DNA of 64,000 nt from contig CBINHE010000001.1 in the NCBI GenBank assembly GCA_966250375.1, forward strand, positions 1 through 64,000, given 5' to 3'. Positions 1-9,323 of the stretch are shown in pieces. How positions within the stretch are numbered: the first letter of the stretch is position 1; each line of letters starts with the position of its first letter. The DNA is from CAMLDH01 sp966250375. GTDB taxonomy: Bacteria; Pseudomonadota; Gammaproteobacteria; Burkholderiales; Burkholderiaceae_D. Position numbers and translations under genes: made by a program. The notes under the pieces were generated by a model. That model searched no databases. It was given only the letters and a program-made list of their open reading frames with translations, and was not told where the DNA came from.

Positions 1-1
1 C

Positions 2-133
2 AAGGATTTCGGCGTGGTATCGGGCAGCATTGCCGCAATCGGCACCAACACCAGCAGTTATGTCGGGCCGGCGTCTGATGCGAAAGACCTTGGGAAAACA
101 TCGCTCGTTGTAGCTGTCAGCAAAACTTTCTAA
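2..133 (+). CDS. C-terminal end of a TorF-type putative porin (partial)
   Basis: The window opens inside a reading frame that starts at base 2 and stops at the TAA at 131-133. The 43 visible residues end in S-K-T-F, and a terminal phenylalanine is typical of outer-membrane beta-barrel proteins. Betaproteobacteria commonly carry a TorF-family putative porin immediately upstream of glnK-amtB, and the next gene here is glnK, 11 bases downstream. The family call rests mainly on that context and on the C-terminal residue; the 5' part is outside the window. Confidence 0.6.
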   Translation, partial: KDFGVVSGSIAAIGTNTSSYVGPASDAKDLGKTSLVVAVSKTF

Positions 134-144
134 TCGAGGCCAGC

Positions 145-483
145 ATGAAACTGATTACTGCGATCATCAAGCCCTTCAAACTGGATGAGGTGCGAGAAGC
201 CTTGTCCGCTATTGGCGTGCAAGGCATTACCGTAACAGAAGTCAAAGGCTTCGGCCGTCAAAAAGGCCACACCGAACTGTATCGCGGTGCGGAATATGTG
301 GTCGATTTCCTGCCAAAAACAAAAATCGAGGCGGCAGTCGATGATGCCATCGTCGATCGTGTCATCGAGGCAATCGAAGCGGCTGCCCGCACCGGAAAAA
401 TCGGTGACGGCAAGATCTTCGTTTATGACCTGCAGCAAGTCGTGCGTATTCGCACCGGTGAAACCGGTAAAGAGGCGCTCTAA
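145..483 (+). CDS. glnK: Nitrogen regulatory protein PII (GlnK)
   Basis: A 112-residue PII protein, the normal length. It senses 2-oxoglutarate, ATP/ADP and uridylylation state, and GlnK-type members block the ammonium channel AmtB when nitrogen is sufficient. The N-terminus MKLITAIIKPFKLDEVREAL is typical, and the T-loop contains the uridylylated tyrosine in the G-H-T-E-L-Y-R-G-A-E-Y segment (residues 43-53). The gene lies 16 bases upstream of amtB, the classical glnK-amtB pair, so it is called glnK rather than glnB. The promoter region may lie in or before the preceding porin gene. Confidence 0.95.
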   Translation: MKLITAIIKPFKLDEVREALSAIGVQGITVTEVKGFGRQKGHTELYRGAEYVVDFLPKTKIEAAVDDAIVDRVIEAIEAAARTGKIGDGKIFVYDLQQVVRIRTGETGKEAL

Positions 484-499
484 GCGCTAAGGAGGAAAT

Positions 500-2041
500 A
501 TGAAAAAACAATTCGCACGTCTTCTGGCCGCCAGCGCCTTGCTGTTTGCGGTCGGATTTTCGGGGGCGGCAGGGGCGCTGGATGCGCCGCCGAGCGCCGC
601 CGCCGTACCATCAGCCACGGCTGAAGCATCCCCCGCTCTTGCGCCTGCAGCACCTGTGGCCTCGACGCCGGCCGCTAGTGAAGCAGCACCGGCCGCTGCT
701 GCACCGGCAGCGCCAGCAGCGGCCGCACCGACCGCCAACAAGGCCGATACTGCGTGGATGATGGTTGCCACCATGCTCGTGATCCTGATGACGATCCCGG
801 GTTTGGCACTGTTCTACGGCGGCCTTGTGCGCTCGAAAAACATGCTGTCGATCCTGATGCAAGTGTTCATGATATTCGCAGTGATCGTTGTGCTGTGGTG
901 TATTTACGGCTACTCACTGGCATTCACGGAAGGCAACAGTTTCATCGGTTCATTTGACCGCCTGTTCCTGAAGGGCATGACTGCGGATTCTCTCACTGCC
1001 ACCTTCAGTAAGGCGGTCGTGATTCCCGAATTCACTTTCGTCGCATTCCAGGCTACCTTTGCGGCAATTACCTGCGCTCTGATCGTCGGTGCGTTCGCCG
1101 AGCGCGCCAAGTTCTCCGCAGTGTTGTTGTTCGTGGTGTTGTGGTTCACGTTCTCTTACCTGCCGATTGCCCACATGGTCTGGTTCTGGCCGGGTCCTGA
1201 TGCGTTTACCGATGCCGCTGCCGCTGAAAAAGCGACCGCCGCCGCCGGTTGGTTGTTCCAGAAGGGTGCGCTCGATTTCGCAGGCGGTACCGTGGTGCAT
1301 ATCAATGCCGCGATTGCCGGCTTGGTGGGTGCTTACGTGATCGGCAAGCGGGTCGGCTACGGCAAGGAATCGATGGCGCCGCATTCGCTGACAATGACCA
1401 TGATCGGCGCTTCACTGCTGTGGGTGGGCTGGTTTGGTTTCAACGCAGGTTCCGCTCTGGAAGCGAGCGGTTCTGCCGCGCTGGCGTTCATCAATACATT
1501 GTTGGCGACGGCTGCTGCAACGGTTTCTTGGACCTTGGGCGAATGGATGGCGAAAGACAAGCCATCGATGCTGGGTGCTGCTTCCGGCGCGGTTGCCGGT
1601 CTGGTGGCAATTACACCGGCGGCTGGTTTTGTCGGCCCGATGGGCGCGCTGGTGATTGGTTTGCTGGCCGGTATCGTCTGCCTGTGGGGTGTGAACGGTC
1701 TGAAGCGCCTGCTGGGTGCCGATGACTCGCTCGACGTATTCGGTGTACATGGCGTGGGCGGTATCCTAGGGGCGCTGTTGACGGGCGTGTTCGCCGCACC
1801 GTCGTTGGGCGGCACCGGCATCTACGATTATGTTGCCAACAAGGTGGCTGTGGATTATTCGATTGCCGGTCAGGTCTGGATTCAGGCGCAAGCCATCCTG
1901 ACCACGCTGGTGTGGTCGGGCGTGGTCGCCTTCATCGCGTTCAAACTGGTCGACCTGGTGATCGGTCTGCGGGTGCCGGAAGAAGAAGAGCGGGAAGGCC
2001 TGGATATCTCCAGCCACGGCGAATCTGCGTATCACTCTTAA
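500..2041 (+). CDS. amtB: Ammonium transporter AmtB with long Ala/Pro-rich N-terminal extension
   Basis: A 513-residue Amt/MEP/Rh channel that conducts ammonium across the inner membrane. A strong GGAGG ribosome binding site precedes the ATG. Residues 1-26 look like a signal peptide. Residues 27-84 are an Ala/Pro-rich low-complexity spacer, and eleven membrane segments follow. The twin-histidine pore motifs are visible in F-A-G-G-T-V-V-H-I-N-A-A and V-F-G-V-H-G-V-G-G. The C-terminal cytoplasmic tail (V-P-E-E-E-E-R-E-G-L-D) is the usual GlnK-binding end. Expected to be co-transcribed with glnK under nitrogen control, although no sigma-54 site is visible in the window. Confidence 0.95.
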   Translation: MKKQFARLLAASALLFAVGFSGAAGALDAPPSAAAVPSATAEASPALAPAAPVASTPAASEAAPAAAAPAAPAAAAPTANKADTAWMMVATMLVILMTIPGLALFYGGLVRSKNMLSILMQVFMIFAVIVVLWCIYGYSLAFTEGNSFIGSFDRLFLKGMTADSLTATFSKAVVIPEFTFVAFQATFAAITCALIVGAFAERAKFSAVLLFVVLWFTFSYLPIAHMVWFWPGPDAFTDAAAAEKATAAAGWLFQKGALDFAGGTVVHINAAIAGLVGAYVIGKRVGYGKESMAPHSLTMTMIGASLLWVGWFGFNAGSALEASGSAALAFINTLLATAAATVSWTLGEWMAKDKPSMLGAASGAVAGLVAITPAAGFVGPMGALVIGLLAGIVCLWGVNGLKRLLGADDSLDVFGVHGVGGILGALLTGVFAAPSLGGTGIYDYVANKVAVDYSIAGQVWIQAQAILTTLVWSGVVAFIAFKLVDLVIGLRVPEEEEREGLDISSHGESAYHS

Positions 2042-2086
2042 AAACGATTTTCCTGATTCGCTCAGCACCTGCGCAAGTGGGTTTCA

Positions 2087-2114
2087 AAGCGCCTCCGCAA
2101 GAGGCGCTTTTTTC
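2087..2114 (+). terminator. Rho-independent terminator after amtB
   Basis: Nine-base-pair stem AAGCGCCTC/GAGGCGCTT (2087-2095 with 2101-2109) with a five-base loop, followed by a T tract. It lies 46 bases after the amtB stop and closes the glnK-amtB operon. Confidence 0.85.
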
Positions 2115-2362
2115 ATTCCTGGCTTTAAAATAGGTTTGTTACCCACATCTGAAGGAAGCTATTTGCAACCTTTTCTCTCGGGGAGGAGAGATCGAGAGTC
2201 AATACGCTGCTTTGACGGGTGGTGTTTTGCCGGCCGAAAAAATCCATCGATTTCCTTTGTCGTATTACGGATTCAGATTGGTATAAAACCGACGTAAAGC
2301 AGGGATTCCCGTTAAAATCGGCATCAATCCTGCATCAATCAAGCATCCAGCAAAGGTTTTAT

Positions 2363-3661
2363 ATGGTTCCGCACCTCGTTACCGCCCTCAACGGCCCGCT
2401 CCTTGAGTTGGAAAAGAAAATACTCAGCGCCACCCCCTCGATCGAGCGCTGGTTCCGTCTGGAATGGCAAGAGCACACACCGCCGTTTTATTGTTCGGTC
2501 GATTTGCGCAATGCCGGTTTCAAGCTGGCGCCAGTCGATACCAATCTTTTCCCCGGCGGTTTCAACAATCTGTCGCCCGACATGCTGCCGCTGGCGGTGC
2601 AGGCAGCCATGGCTGCCATCGAAAAATATTGTCCAGATGCTAAAAACCTGTTGCTGATTCCGGAGCGCCATACGCGCAACACCTTCTACCTGCAAAATAT
2701 CGCGCGCCTGACGCAGATATTTCATCAGACCGGGCTGAATGTGCGGCTAGGTTCACTGTCGGATGACATCACGCAGCCGGTCCCGATCGAACTGCCCGAT
2801 GGCAGCACCTTGGTACTGGAGCCGTTGCAGCGGTCGGCCAACGGCCGTCGCGTCGGATTGAAAAATTTTGATCCGTGCACGATCCTGCTTAACAACGATT
2901 TGTCGTCAGGAATTCCATCGATTCTGGAAAACCTCCACGAGCAAAATTTACTGCCGCCGCTGCATGCCGGTTGGGCCGTGCGTCGCAAGAGCAATCACTT
3001 TTCCGCGTACGACGAGGTGGTGAAAAAATTTGCGAAGCTGATCGACGTCGATCCATGGATGCTTAACCCGTATTTCGGCAAATGCGAGCACATCAATTTC
3101 CAGGAGCGCACCGGTGAAGACTGTCTTGCCGCTAATGTTGATACGCTACTCGCCAAGATCCGCAAAAAATACAAGGAATACGGTATCAAGGAAGCGCCGT
3201 TCGTGATCGTGAAAGCCGATGCCGGCACCTATGGCATGGGGATCATGACGGTGCGTGATGCGAGCGAGGTGAAAGACTTGAATCGCAAGCAGCGCAACAA
3301 GATGTCGGTTGTCAAAGAGGGACTCGAAGTCAGCGACGTCATTATCCAGGAAGGCGTCTACACCTTCGAACATATCAACGATGCAGTGGCCGAACCGGTG
3401 GTGTACATGATCGATCGCTATGTGGTCGGCGGCTTTTACCGGGTGCATGCGGAGCGTGGCGCCGATGAAAACCTGAATGCGCCCGGCATGCATTTTGTGC
3501 CGCTCGCATTCGCGCAGCAACACGCATTGCCCGATATGCGGGCCAAGCCGGGCACAACGGCACCGAACCGTTTTTACATGTATGGCGTGGTAGCGCGCCT
3601 GGCGTTGCTGGCGGCATCACTGGAGCTTGAGAAGACCGATCCGAATCCGGAAATATATTAA
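2363..3661 (+). CDS. gshA: Glutamate-cysteine ligase (proteobacterial GshA type)
   Basis: First enzyme of glutathione synthesis, joining L-glutamate and L-cysteine with ATP in the cytosol. From the ATG at 2363 the protein has 432 residues (MVPHLVTALNGPLL...), the length of the betaproteobacterial/acidithiobacillus-type GshA, which differs from the E. coli enzyme. The frame is open further upstream (2219), but that extension is unlike the family and has no good ribosome binding site. The next gene is gshB, 70 bases downstream, which supports the assignment and suggests a gshAB operon. Confidence 0.9.
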   Translation: MVPHLVTALNGPLLELEKKILSATPSIERWFRLEWQEHTPPFYCSVDLRNAGFKLAPVDTNLFPGGFNNLSPDMLPLAVQAAMAAIEKYCPDAKNLLLIPERHTRNTFYLQNIARLTQIFHQTGLNVRLGSLSDDITQPVPIELPDGSTLVLEPLQRSANGRRVGLKNFDPCTILLNNDLSSGIPSILENLHEQNLLPPLHAGWAVRRKSNHFSAYDEVVKKFAKLIDVDPWMLNPYFGKCEHINFQERTGEDCLAANVDTLLAKIRKKYKEYGIKEAPFVIVKADAGTYGMGIMTVRDASEVKDLNRKQRNKMSVVKEGLEVSDVIIQEGVYTFEHINDAVAEPVVYMIDRYVVGGFYRVHAERGADENLNAPGMHFVPLAFAQQHALPDMRAKPGTTAPNRFYMYGVVARLALLAASLELEKTDPNPEIY

Positions 3662-3731
3662 TAATTGCGGGACAGCGTTTATAAGGCGCCGCTGCGCGTC
3701 CCCGCTTCGTCCTCAACATTAAGAAAAAATC

Positions 3732-4670
3732 ATGAAAATCGCATTCCTGGCTGATCCGCTCGACAGCTTCAAGATTTATAAAGATACGACCTACGCGATG
3801 ATGGTCGAAGCTGCATGCCGCGGCCATACGCTGTATGCATTCGAGCAAAACGACTTGGCGTTCGAAGGCGGCGTTGTGACTGCGAATGTCGCACACATCA
3901 CAATGACCGGCGACTCGCAACAATGGTACCGGGCAGGAACGTCAGTATCCATGGCACTGTCGCAGTTCGACGCGATCCTGCTGCGCAAGGACCCGCCGTT
4001 CGACATGGAGTATATCTACACTACGTATCTGCTGGAACTGGCGGAAGCGCAAGGCGTGCGCATCTTCAACAAGCCGCGCGCGGTGCGCGATCACAATGAG
4101 AAACTTGCGATTGCGCAGTTCCCCCAATTCACTGCCCCGACCTTGGTGACGCGCGATGAAAAGCGGTTGCGTGCTTTCCATGACCAGCATAAAGACGTCA
4201 TCTACAAGCCGCTTGATGGCATGGGTGGCGTTGGCATTTTCCGTGTCACGGAAGAGGGCTTGAATCTCGGCTCCATCATTGAAACGCTCACTGAAAATGG
4301 GCGGCGCACGATCATGGCGCAACGCTTCATTCCGGAAATCGTGAAAGGCGACAAACGCATTTTGCTAATCGGTGATCAGGTCGTGCCATTCTGCCTGGCG
4401 CGCATACCGCAAGGCAGCGAAGTGCGCGGCAATCTGGCGGCCGGTGGCGTTGGTGTGGCGCAACCGATATCCGAACGGGATCGCGAAATTGCGCAAAGCC
4501 TGGCGCCGATTCTTTCGAGTCGCGGCCTGTTACTGGTAGGATTGGATGTAATAGGTGACTACATGACGGAAATCAACATCACTAGTCCGACCTGTTTCCA
4601 GGAAATTATGCAGCAAACGGGCGTTAATGTTGCCGAAATGTTCATCAGCGCATTAGAAAAAGCGATGTGA
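3732..4670 (+). CDS. gshB: Glutathione synthetase
   Basis: A 312-residue ATP-grasp ligase that adds glycine to gamma-glutamylcysteine. The N-terminus MKIAFLADPLDSFKIYKDTT and the central ATP-grasp segments (Y-K-P-L-D-G-M-G-G, R-F-I-P-E-I-V-K-G-D-K-R) are diagnostic, and the C-terminal E-I-N-I-T-S-P-T-C segment supplies the metal-binding Glu/Asn residues. It follows gshA directly. The next gene (EIIA) starts 81 bases later on the same strand; gshB next to PTS genes is a frequent betaproteobacterial arrangement. Confidence 0.96.
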   Translation: MKIAFLADPLDSFKIYKDTTYAMMVEAACRGHTLYAFEQNDLAFEGGVVTANVAHITMTGDSQQWYRAGTSVSMALSQFDAILLRKDPPFDMEYIYTTYLLELAEAQGVRIFNKPRAVRDHNEKLAIAQFPQFTAPTLVTRDEKRLRAFHDQHKDVIYKPLDGMGGVGIFRVTEEGLNLGSIIETLTENGRRTIMAQRFIPEIVKGDKRILLIGDQVVPFCLARIPQGSEVRGNLAAGGVGVAQPISERDREIAQSLAPILSSRGLLLVGLDVIGDYMTEINITSPTCFQEIMQQTGVNVAEMFISALEKAM

Positions 4671-4751
4671 ATCGTTAAAATACCGCGCGGAGTATGCGGG
4701 GCGGGGGCGCTGACTGTTTGCAGAGATATCCTCATTTTTTGATAAGCAGCC

Positions 4752-5156
4752 ATGATTGGTATTCTCCTTTTGACGCATGCGCCCCTAGGGCAAGCCTTTA
4801 TCGAGGCCGCGTCTCATGTATTTCGGGGTTGTCCCGAGCGAATCGAAGCAATCGATGTCTGGGCGGATCAAGACACCGCTGAAGTCAAGGCGCTGGCGCA
4901 CCAAGCAATCAGCCGGCTCGACAATGGCAGCGGAGTCCTGGTCATCACCGATGTGATGGGCGGTACGCCATCCAATTGCACACTAACGTTGTCGCAACCG
5001 GGACATGTGGAAGTCATTGCCGGCATCAGCCTGCCGATGCTGTTGCGCGCGCTCACTTACCGCAACGATACGCTCGACGTCGTGGTCGAGATGGCCTTGG
5101 CCGGAGGGCAGGGAGGCGCGGTCCGTGTCGATAATCGGATTCGTCTTTCCCCCTAA
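4752..5156 (+). CDS. PTS EIIA component, mannose (EIIA-Man) family
   Basis: A 134-residue EIIA domain of the mannose/fructose family. The phosphoacceptor histidine is His9 in the N-terminal segment M-I-G-I-L-L-L-T-H-A-P-L-G, and V-T-D-V-M-G-G-T-P-S-N is the second active-site loop. HPr and EI follow, but no sugar-specific EIIB, EIIC or EIID is encoded here. In related betaproteobacteria such EIIA-HPr-EI sets are thought to serve regulation rather than sugar uptake. The role here is inferred from that pattern. Confidence 0.9.
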   Translation: MIGILLLTHAPLGQAFIEAASHVFRGCPERIEAIDVWADQDTAEVKALAHQAISRLDNGSGVLVITDVMGGTPSNCTLTLSQPGHVEVIAGISLPMLLRALTYRNDTLDVVVEMALAGGQGGAVRVDNRIRLSP

Positions 5157-5237
5157 TTGAATTGATAACAACGCGGGACTGCGCCGGATGCCGCCGAGGC
5201 GACGCTGTACTCTGCCTCCAACAAATATAAAAATTTT

Positions 5238-5507
5238 ATGATCGAACAAGAAATCGAAATCATCAACAAGCTGGGCTTGCATGCAAGGGCATCCGCCAAA
5301 TTGACGCAACTCGCTGCCAAGTTCCAGAGTGAAGTCTGGATGACGCGCAACAAGCGGCGCGTCAATGCAAAATCGATCATGGGCGTGATGATGCTGGCTG
5401 CGGGCAAGGGATCGAAAGTGATGCTCGAGACCGATGGCCCTGATGAAAAAGAGTGCTTTGACGCTCTCATCCAACTGATACAAAATAAGTTCGGCGAGAG
5501 TGAATAA
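5238..5507 (+). CDS. ptsH: Phosphocarrier protein HPr
   Basis: An 89-residue HPr that carries phosphate from EI to EIIA proteins. The active-site His15 lies in G-L-H-A-R-A-S-A. Ser46 in N-A-K-S-I-M-G matches the position phosphorylated by HPr kinase in other bacteria, although no hprK is in the window. It sits 81 bases after the EIIA gene and about 250 bases before ptsI, all on one strand. Confidence 0.95.
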   Translation: MIEQEIEIINKLGLHARASAKLTQLAAKFQSEVWMTRNKRRVNAKSIMGVMMLAAGKGSKVMLETDGPDEKECFDALIQLIQNKFGESE

Positions 5508-5761
5508 TCATTATTCATCTTTTCGTAGGAGGAGCAGGGAATTCGGGGCGCGCTGCTCGACGCCTGCGTAAAGTCATTGCCTTGCAATGCAATATTCTTT
5601 CCGCTTGCCTGCGAAATGCCTCTTGGCTTACAAGCCCGGATGCGCATCGCCGCAGAAAAGGGCGTGAGCGTTCTGATGACGGTCATTCATTATGGAACGC
5701 TCAATAACCAGATGACTTGCCGGATCGCGTTTTCCGGTCTCGAATTTAAAGAAGGGATTTG

Positions 5762-7513
5762 ATGGCATCTTTTACGTTACACGGGATACCGGTTTCGCGC
5801 GGTATCGCAATCGGCCGCGCGCACCTGCTCGCGCCGGCGGCACTGGATGTCAAGCATTACCTGATTCCGGAAGAAAGAGTCGAAGCCGAAGTGCAACGCC
5901 TGCAAAAGGCGATTGCTGCGGTACATAAAGAATTGCAGACGATCTGGAACGATTTGCCCAAGGATTCGCCGGCTGAACTTGGCGCATTTATCGACGTGCA
6001 TGCGCTGATTCTGTCGGACCCGACGATTTCCGAAGTGCCGCTCGATATCATTCGCACCCGTTATTACAACGCGGAATGGGCATTGGTCACGCAGATCGAT
6101 GAGTTGTCAGCCCAGTTCGATGAAATCGGCGACGCCTATCTGCGCGAACGCAAGGCCGATATCCAGCAAGTCGGCGAACGGGTCCTGAAAGTATTGACCG
6201 GCAGCGCCACGACGCTGCCAAAGATGGCGGGCGAAGGCGAACCCATCGCCCACATGATCGTGGTTGCGCACGATATTTCACCGGCCGACATGCTGCAATT
6301 CAGAGATCGTGCGTTCAGCGGCTTCATCACCGACTTGGGCGGACAGAATTCACATACCGCCATCGTTGCGCGCAGCCTCGACATTCCGGCCGCCGTCGGC
6401 ATGTTCAACGCCTCGACACTGATTACGCAGGACGACTGGCTCATCATCGACGGCGATGCCGGTGTCGTGATCGTTGATCCGTCGCCGAATGTGCTGGAAC
6501 AATACCGCGAGCGGCAAGCACGCTTGCTGCGCGACCGCAAGAAACTCGGCAAGCTCAAGAAGACGCCGGCAATTACGCGCGACGGCACGGAAATCACCTT
6601 GCTTGCCAATATCGAGTTTCCGGACGACTGCGTGGCGGCAATGGAGGCCGGCGCCAACGGCGTTGGCCTGTTCCGCTCCGAGTTCCTGTTCATGGGGCGT
6701 GCCGGTTACGTCAACAAGTTGCCATCCGAAGACGAACAATTCGAGTCTTATCGCAAAGCGGTGGTCGCCATGAAAGGCCGCCCGGTAACAATACGCACGC
6801 TCGATATCGGCGCCGACAAGCCGCTCGATACGGCGGAGCAGACTGCACTTAATCCTGCGCTGGGATTGCGTGCGATTCGTTATTGTCTGGCCGAGCCGCA
6901 AATATTTCTGGCACAGTTGCGTGCGATTTTGCGTGCGTCAGCATACGGTCCGATCAAATTATTGATTCCAATGCTCGCGCATGCGTTCGAAATCGACCAG
7001 TCGTTGGCAATGATTGAGCAGGCAAAGACGCAATTGCGCGATGCCAACAAAAAGTTCGACCCGCTGATTCCGGTCGGTGCGATGATTGAAATCCCGGCAG
7101 CAGCATTGACGCTGCCTATGTTCATCAAGCGCATGGATTTTCTGTCGATCGGCACCAATGACCTGATTCAGTACACGCTGGCGATCGATCGCGTTGACCA
7201 TGAAGTCGCGCATCTGTATAACCCCTTGCATCCGGCCATTTTGTATCTGCTGTCCAATACCATCGCGATCGGCGCCAAAGCCGGTATCCCGGTGTCGGTG
7301 TGCGGCGAAATGGCGGGCGACACCAAGCTGACGCGGCTATTGCTCGGCATGGGCTTGCGTGAATTCTCGATGCACCCGACACAGGTGCTCGCGGTGAAAC
7401 AGGAAATCCTGAACTGCGACCTGACGCAGTTGATGCCGCAAATAAAAAAAATCATGCGCACCTTCGAACCTGCTGCGATTGCGGAAGCGGTAGAACAACT
7501 GCGCCTGGTTTGA
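5762..7513 (+). CDS. ptsI: Phosphoenolpyruvate-protein phosphotransferase (enzyme I)
   Basis: Enzyme I of the PTS, which transfers phosphate from PEP to HPr. The ATG at 5762 (MASFTLHGIPVSRG) gives 583 residues, the usual length, and is preceded by GAAGGG. His198 in D-L-G-G-Q-N-S-H-T-A is the phosphorylated residue. The C-terminal PEP-binding domain has V-G-L-F-R-S-E-F-L-F, S-I-G-T-N-D-L-I-Q-Y and the catalytic cysteine in V-S-V-C-G-E-M-A-G. The 250-base gap before it holds no convincing gene; a short open frame at 5577-5762 has no family match that I recognise. Confidence 0.97.
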   Translation: MASFTLHGIPVSRGIAIGRAHLLAPAALDVKHYLIPEERVEAEVQRLQKAIAAVHKELQTIWNDLPKDSPAELGAFIDVHALILSDPTISEVPLDIIRTRYYNAEWALVTQIDELSAQFDEIGDAYLRERKADIQQVGERVLKVLTGSATTLPKMAGEGEPIAHMIVVAHDISPADMLQFRDRAFSGFITDLGGQNSHTAIVARSLDIPAAVGMFNASTLITQDDWLIIDGDAGVVIVDPSPNVLEQYRERQARLLRDRKKLGKLKKTPAITRDGTEITLLANIEFPDDCVAAMEAGANGVGLFRSEFLFMGRAGYVNKLPSEDEQFESYRKAVVAMKGRPVTIRTLDIGADKPLDTAEQTALNPALGLRAIRYCLAEPQIFLAQLRAILRASAYGPIKLLIPMLAHAFEIDQSLAMIEQAKTQLRDANKKFDPLIPVGAMIEIPAAALTLPMFIKRMDFLSIGTNDLIQYTLAIDRVDHEVAHLYNPLHPAILYLLSNTIAIGAKAGIPVSVCGEMAGDTKLTRLLLGMGLREFSMHPTQVLAVKQEILNCDLTQLMPQIKKIMRTFEPAAIAEAVEQLRLV

Positions 7514-7548
7514 CGGCAGCGCCCGACTTCGCTCAACTGATGAAATAT

Positions 7549-8715
7549 ATGAAATCTCTCGGAATCGTGTCGCCGCAGTCGATGCATTTTTCTGTCCCGC
7601 TCTCACTGCAAAGCGGCGCATCCCTGTGCGACTACACGCTAGTGTATGAAACCTACGGCACCTTGAACGCCGACCATTCGAACGCGGTATTGGTGTGTCA
7701 CGCACTGAATGCATCGCATCACGTCGCCGGTGAATATGCGGCTGGCAAAGGCGGCAAGGAAAGCGTCGGCTGGTGGGACAACATGGTAGGGCCGGGCAAA
7801 CCGCTGGACACCGACAAGTTTTTTGTCATTGGCGTTAATAATCCCGGTTCGTGTTTCGGCTCCACCGGCCCGATGCACCTTAACCCGGCTAGCGGCAAGC
7901 CGTATGGTGCGAATTTCCCGGTAGTCACGGTCGAGGATTGGGTCCATGCGCAGGCGCGATTGGCCGACGCACTCGGCATCCGCCAATTTGCCGCCGTAAT
8001 GGGCGGTTCGCTCGGCGGCATGCAGGCGCTGGCATGGAGCATCATGTATCCGGCGCGCATCCGCCATTGCGTGGTCATCGCATCCACCCCCAAATTGTCA
8101 GCGCAAAATATCGCGTTCAATGATGTCGCACGCCAGGCGATTCTGGCCGATCCGGATTTTCATGGCGGCGATTTTTACGCGCACGGCGTGGTACCGAAAA
8201 ACGGCTTGCGCGTGGCACGCATGGTCGGCCATATCACCTACTTGTCGGACGACGACATGGCCGAGAAATTCGGCCGCGAACTGCGCAACGGGAAGTATCA
8301 ATTCGACTTCGGCATCGACTTTGAAATCGAATCGTACTTGCGCTATCAGGGCGACAAGTTCTCCGAGTATTTCGATGCCAATACCTATCTGCTGATTACC
8401 AAGGCGCTCGATTACTTCGATCCCGCGCGTGAATTCGGCGGCGACTTGACCAAGGCGCTGGCCAACACGCAAGCGCAATTCCTGCTGGCGTCGTTTACTA
8501 CCGACTGGCGTTTTTCGCCGGAGCGCAGTCGCGAAATCGTGCAGGCCCTGGTCAACAACAAGCGCAAGGTCACCTATGCCGAAATCGATGCGCCGCACGG
8601 GCACGATGCATTCCTGCTGGAAGACCCGCGCTACCTGAATGTGGTGCGCTCCTACTACAGCCGCGTATGGCAGGAAATTGAAAATGGCGAATTTAACCAC
8701 AAGGCATGCGCATGA
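7549..8715 (+). CDS. metX: Homoserine O-acetyltransferase or O-succinyltransferase, MetX family
   Basis: An alpha/beta-hydrolase-fold acyltransferase that activates homoserine for methionine synthesis. I chose the ATG at 7549 (M-K-S-L-G-I-V-S-P-Q), which aligns with the usual betaproteobacterial N-terminus and gives 388 residues; ATG 7540 is an alternative. The nucleophile serine lies in V-M-G-G-S-L-G-G-M-Q, and the catalytic histidine in D-A-P-H-G-H-D-A-F-L. Its stop overlaps the metW start as ATGA, the standard metXW arrangement. Members of this family use acetyl- or succinyl-CoA, and the sequence alone does not settle which. Confidence 0.93.
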   Translation: MKSLGIVSPQSMHFSVPLSLQSGASLCDYTLVYETYGTLNADHSNAVLVCHALNASHHVAGEYAAGKGGKESVGWWDNMVGPGKPLDTDKFFVIGVNNPGSCFGSTGPMHLNPASGKPYGANFPVVTVEDWVHAQARLADALGIRQFAAVMGGSLGGMQALAWSIMYPARIRHCVVIASTPKLSAQNIAFNDVARQAILADPDFHGGDFYAHGVVPKNGLRVARMVGHITYLSDDDMAEKFGRELRNGKYQFDFGIDFEIESYLRYQGDKFSEYFDANTYLLITKALDYFDPAREFGGDLTKALANTQAQFLLASFTTDWRFSPERSREIVQALVNNKRKVTYAEIDAPHGHDAFLLEDPRYLNVVRSYYSRVWQEIENGEFNHKACA

Positions 8716-9323
8716 ATTTCAATGAATTGAGCCGCCTGCGCGCCGACCTTGCCTTCATCGCCCATTGGGTGCGCCCCGAATCCCATGTACTCGATCTCGG
8801 CTGCGGCGACGGCGTGATGCTCGACTATTTGCAATCCGATAAGCGCTGCATCGGTTATGGCATCGAAATCGATGACGACAAGATCCCGGTTTGCGTCGGC
8901 CGCGGCGTCCAGGTGATTCAGCAGGATCTGGAAGCCGGTCTGGCGATCTTTGCCGATGCCGCGTTCGACACCGTGCTGTGCTTGTCGGCGCTGCAAATGA
9001 TGAAGAACGTGGAGGGCATCCTGCGCGATATCGCACGCGTCGGACGAGAAGCGATCGTATCGTTCCCGAATTTTGCGTACTGGCCGCATCGCGTCGCGTT
9101 GTTGCGCGGCCGGATGCCGGTATCGAAGACTTTGCCGTACGAATGGTATGACACGCCCAATGTGCGGTGCGCGACGATCAAGGATTTCGAGGAACTTGCC
9201 AATCAGGTCGGACTCGAAGTGCTCGAATGTGTCGCATTGCAAGAGGGAAAGCCTGTTGCATTTCTCCCCAACTGGCGCGGTAGTCTTGCCGTGTTCCGCC
9301 TACGTAAAAAGACCACCGCATGA
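8712..9323 (+). CDS. metW: Methionine biosynthesis protein MetW
   Basis: A 203-residue class I methyltransferase-fold protein with the SAM-binding motif V-L-D-L-G-C-G-D-G near residue 28. MetW is linked to MetX in proteobacteria and is reported to be needed for full MetX function. It overlaps metX by four bases (ATGA), and the following gene overlaps it in turn, so the set is translationally coupled. ATG 8706 is an in-frame alternative start two codons upstream. Confidence 0.93.
   Translation: MNFNELSRLRADLAFIAHWVRPESHVLDLGCGDGVMLDYLQSDKRCIGYGIEIDDDKIPVCVGRGVQVIQQDLEAGLAIFADAAFDTVLCLSALQMMKNVEGILRDIARVGREAIVSFPNFAYWPHRVALLRGRMPVSKTLPYEWYDTPNVRCATIKDFEELANQVGLEVLECVALQEGKPVAFLPNWRGSLAVFRLRKKTTA

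Noticed and set aside
5577..5762. Small gene between ptsH and ptsI
   Set aside because: No ribosome binding site, no recognised family and mixed codon use; treated as an intergenic spacer.
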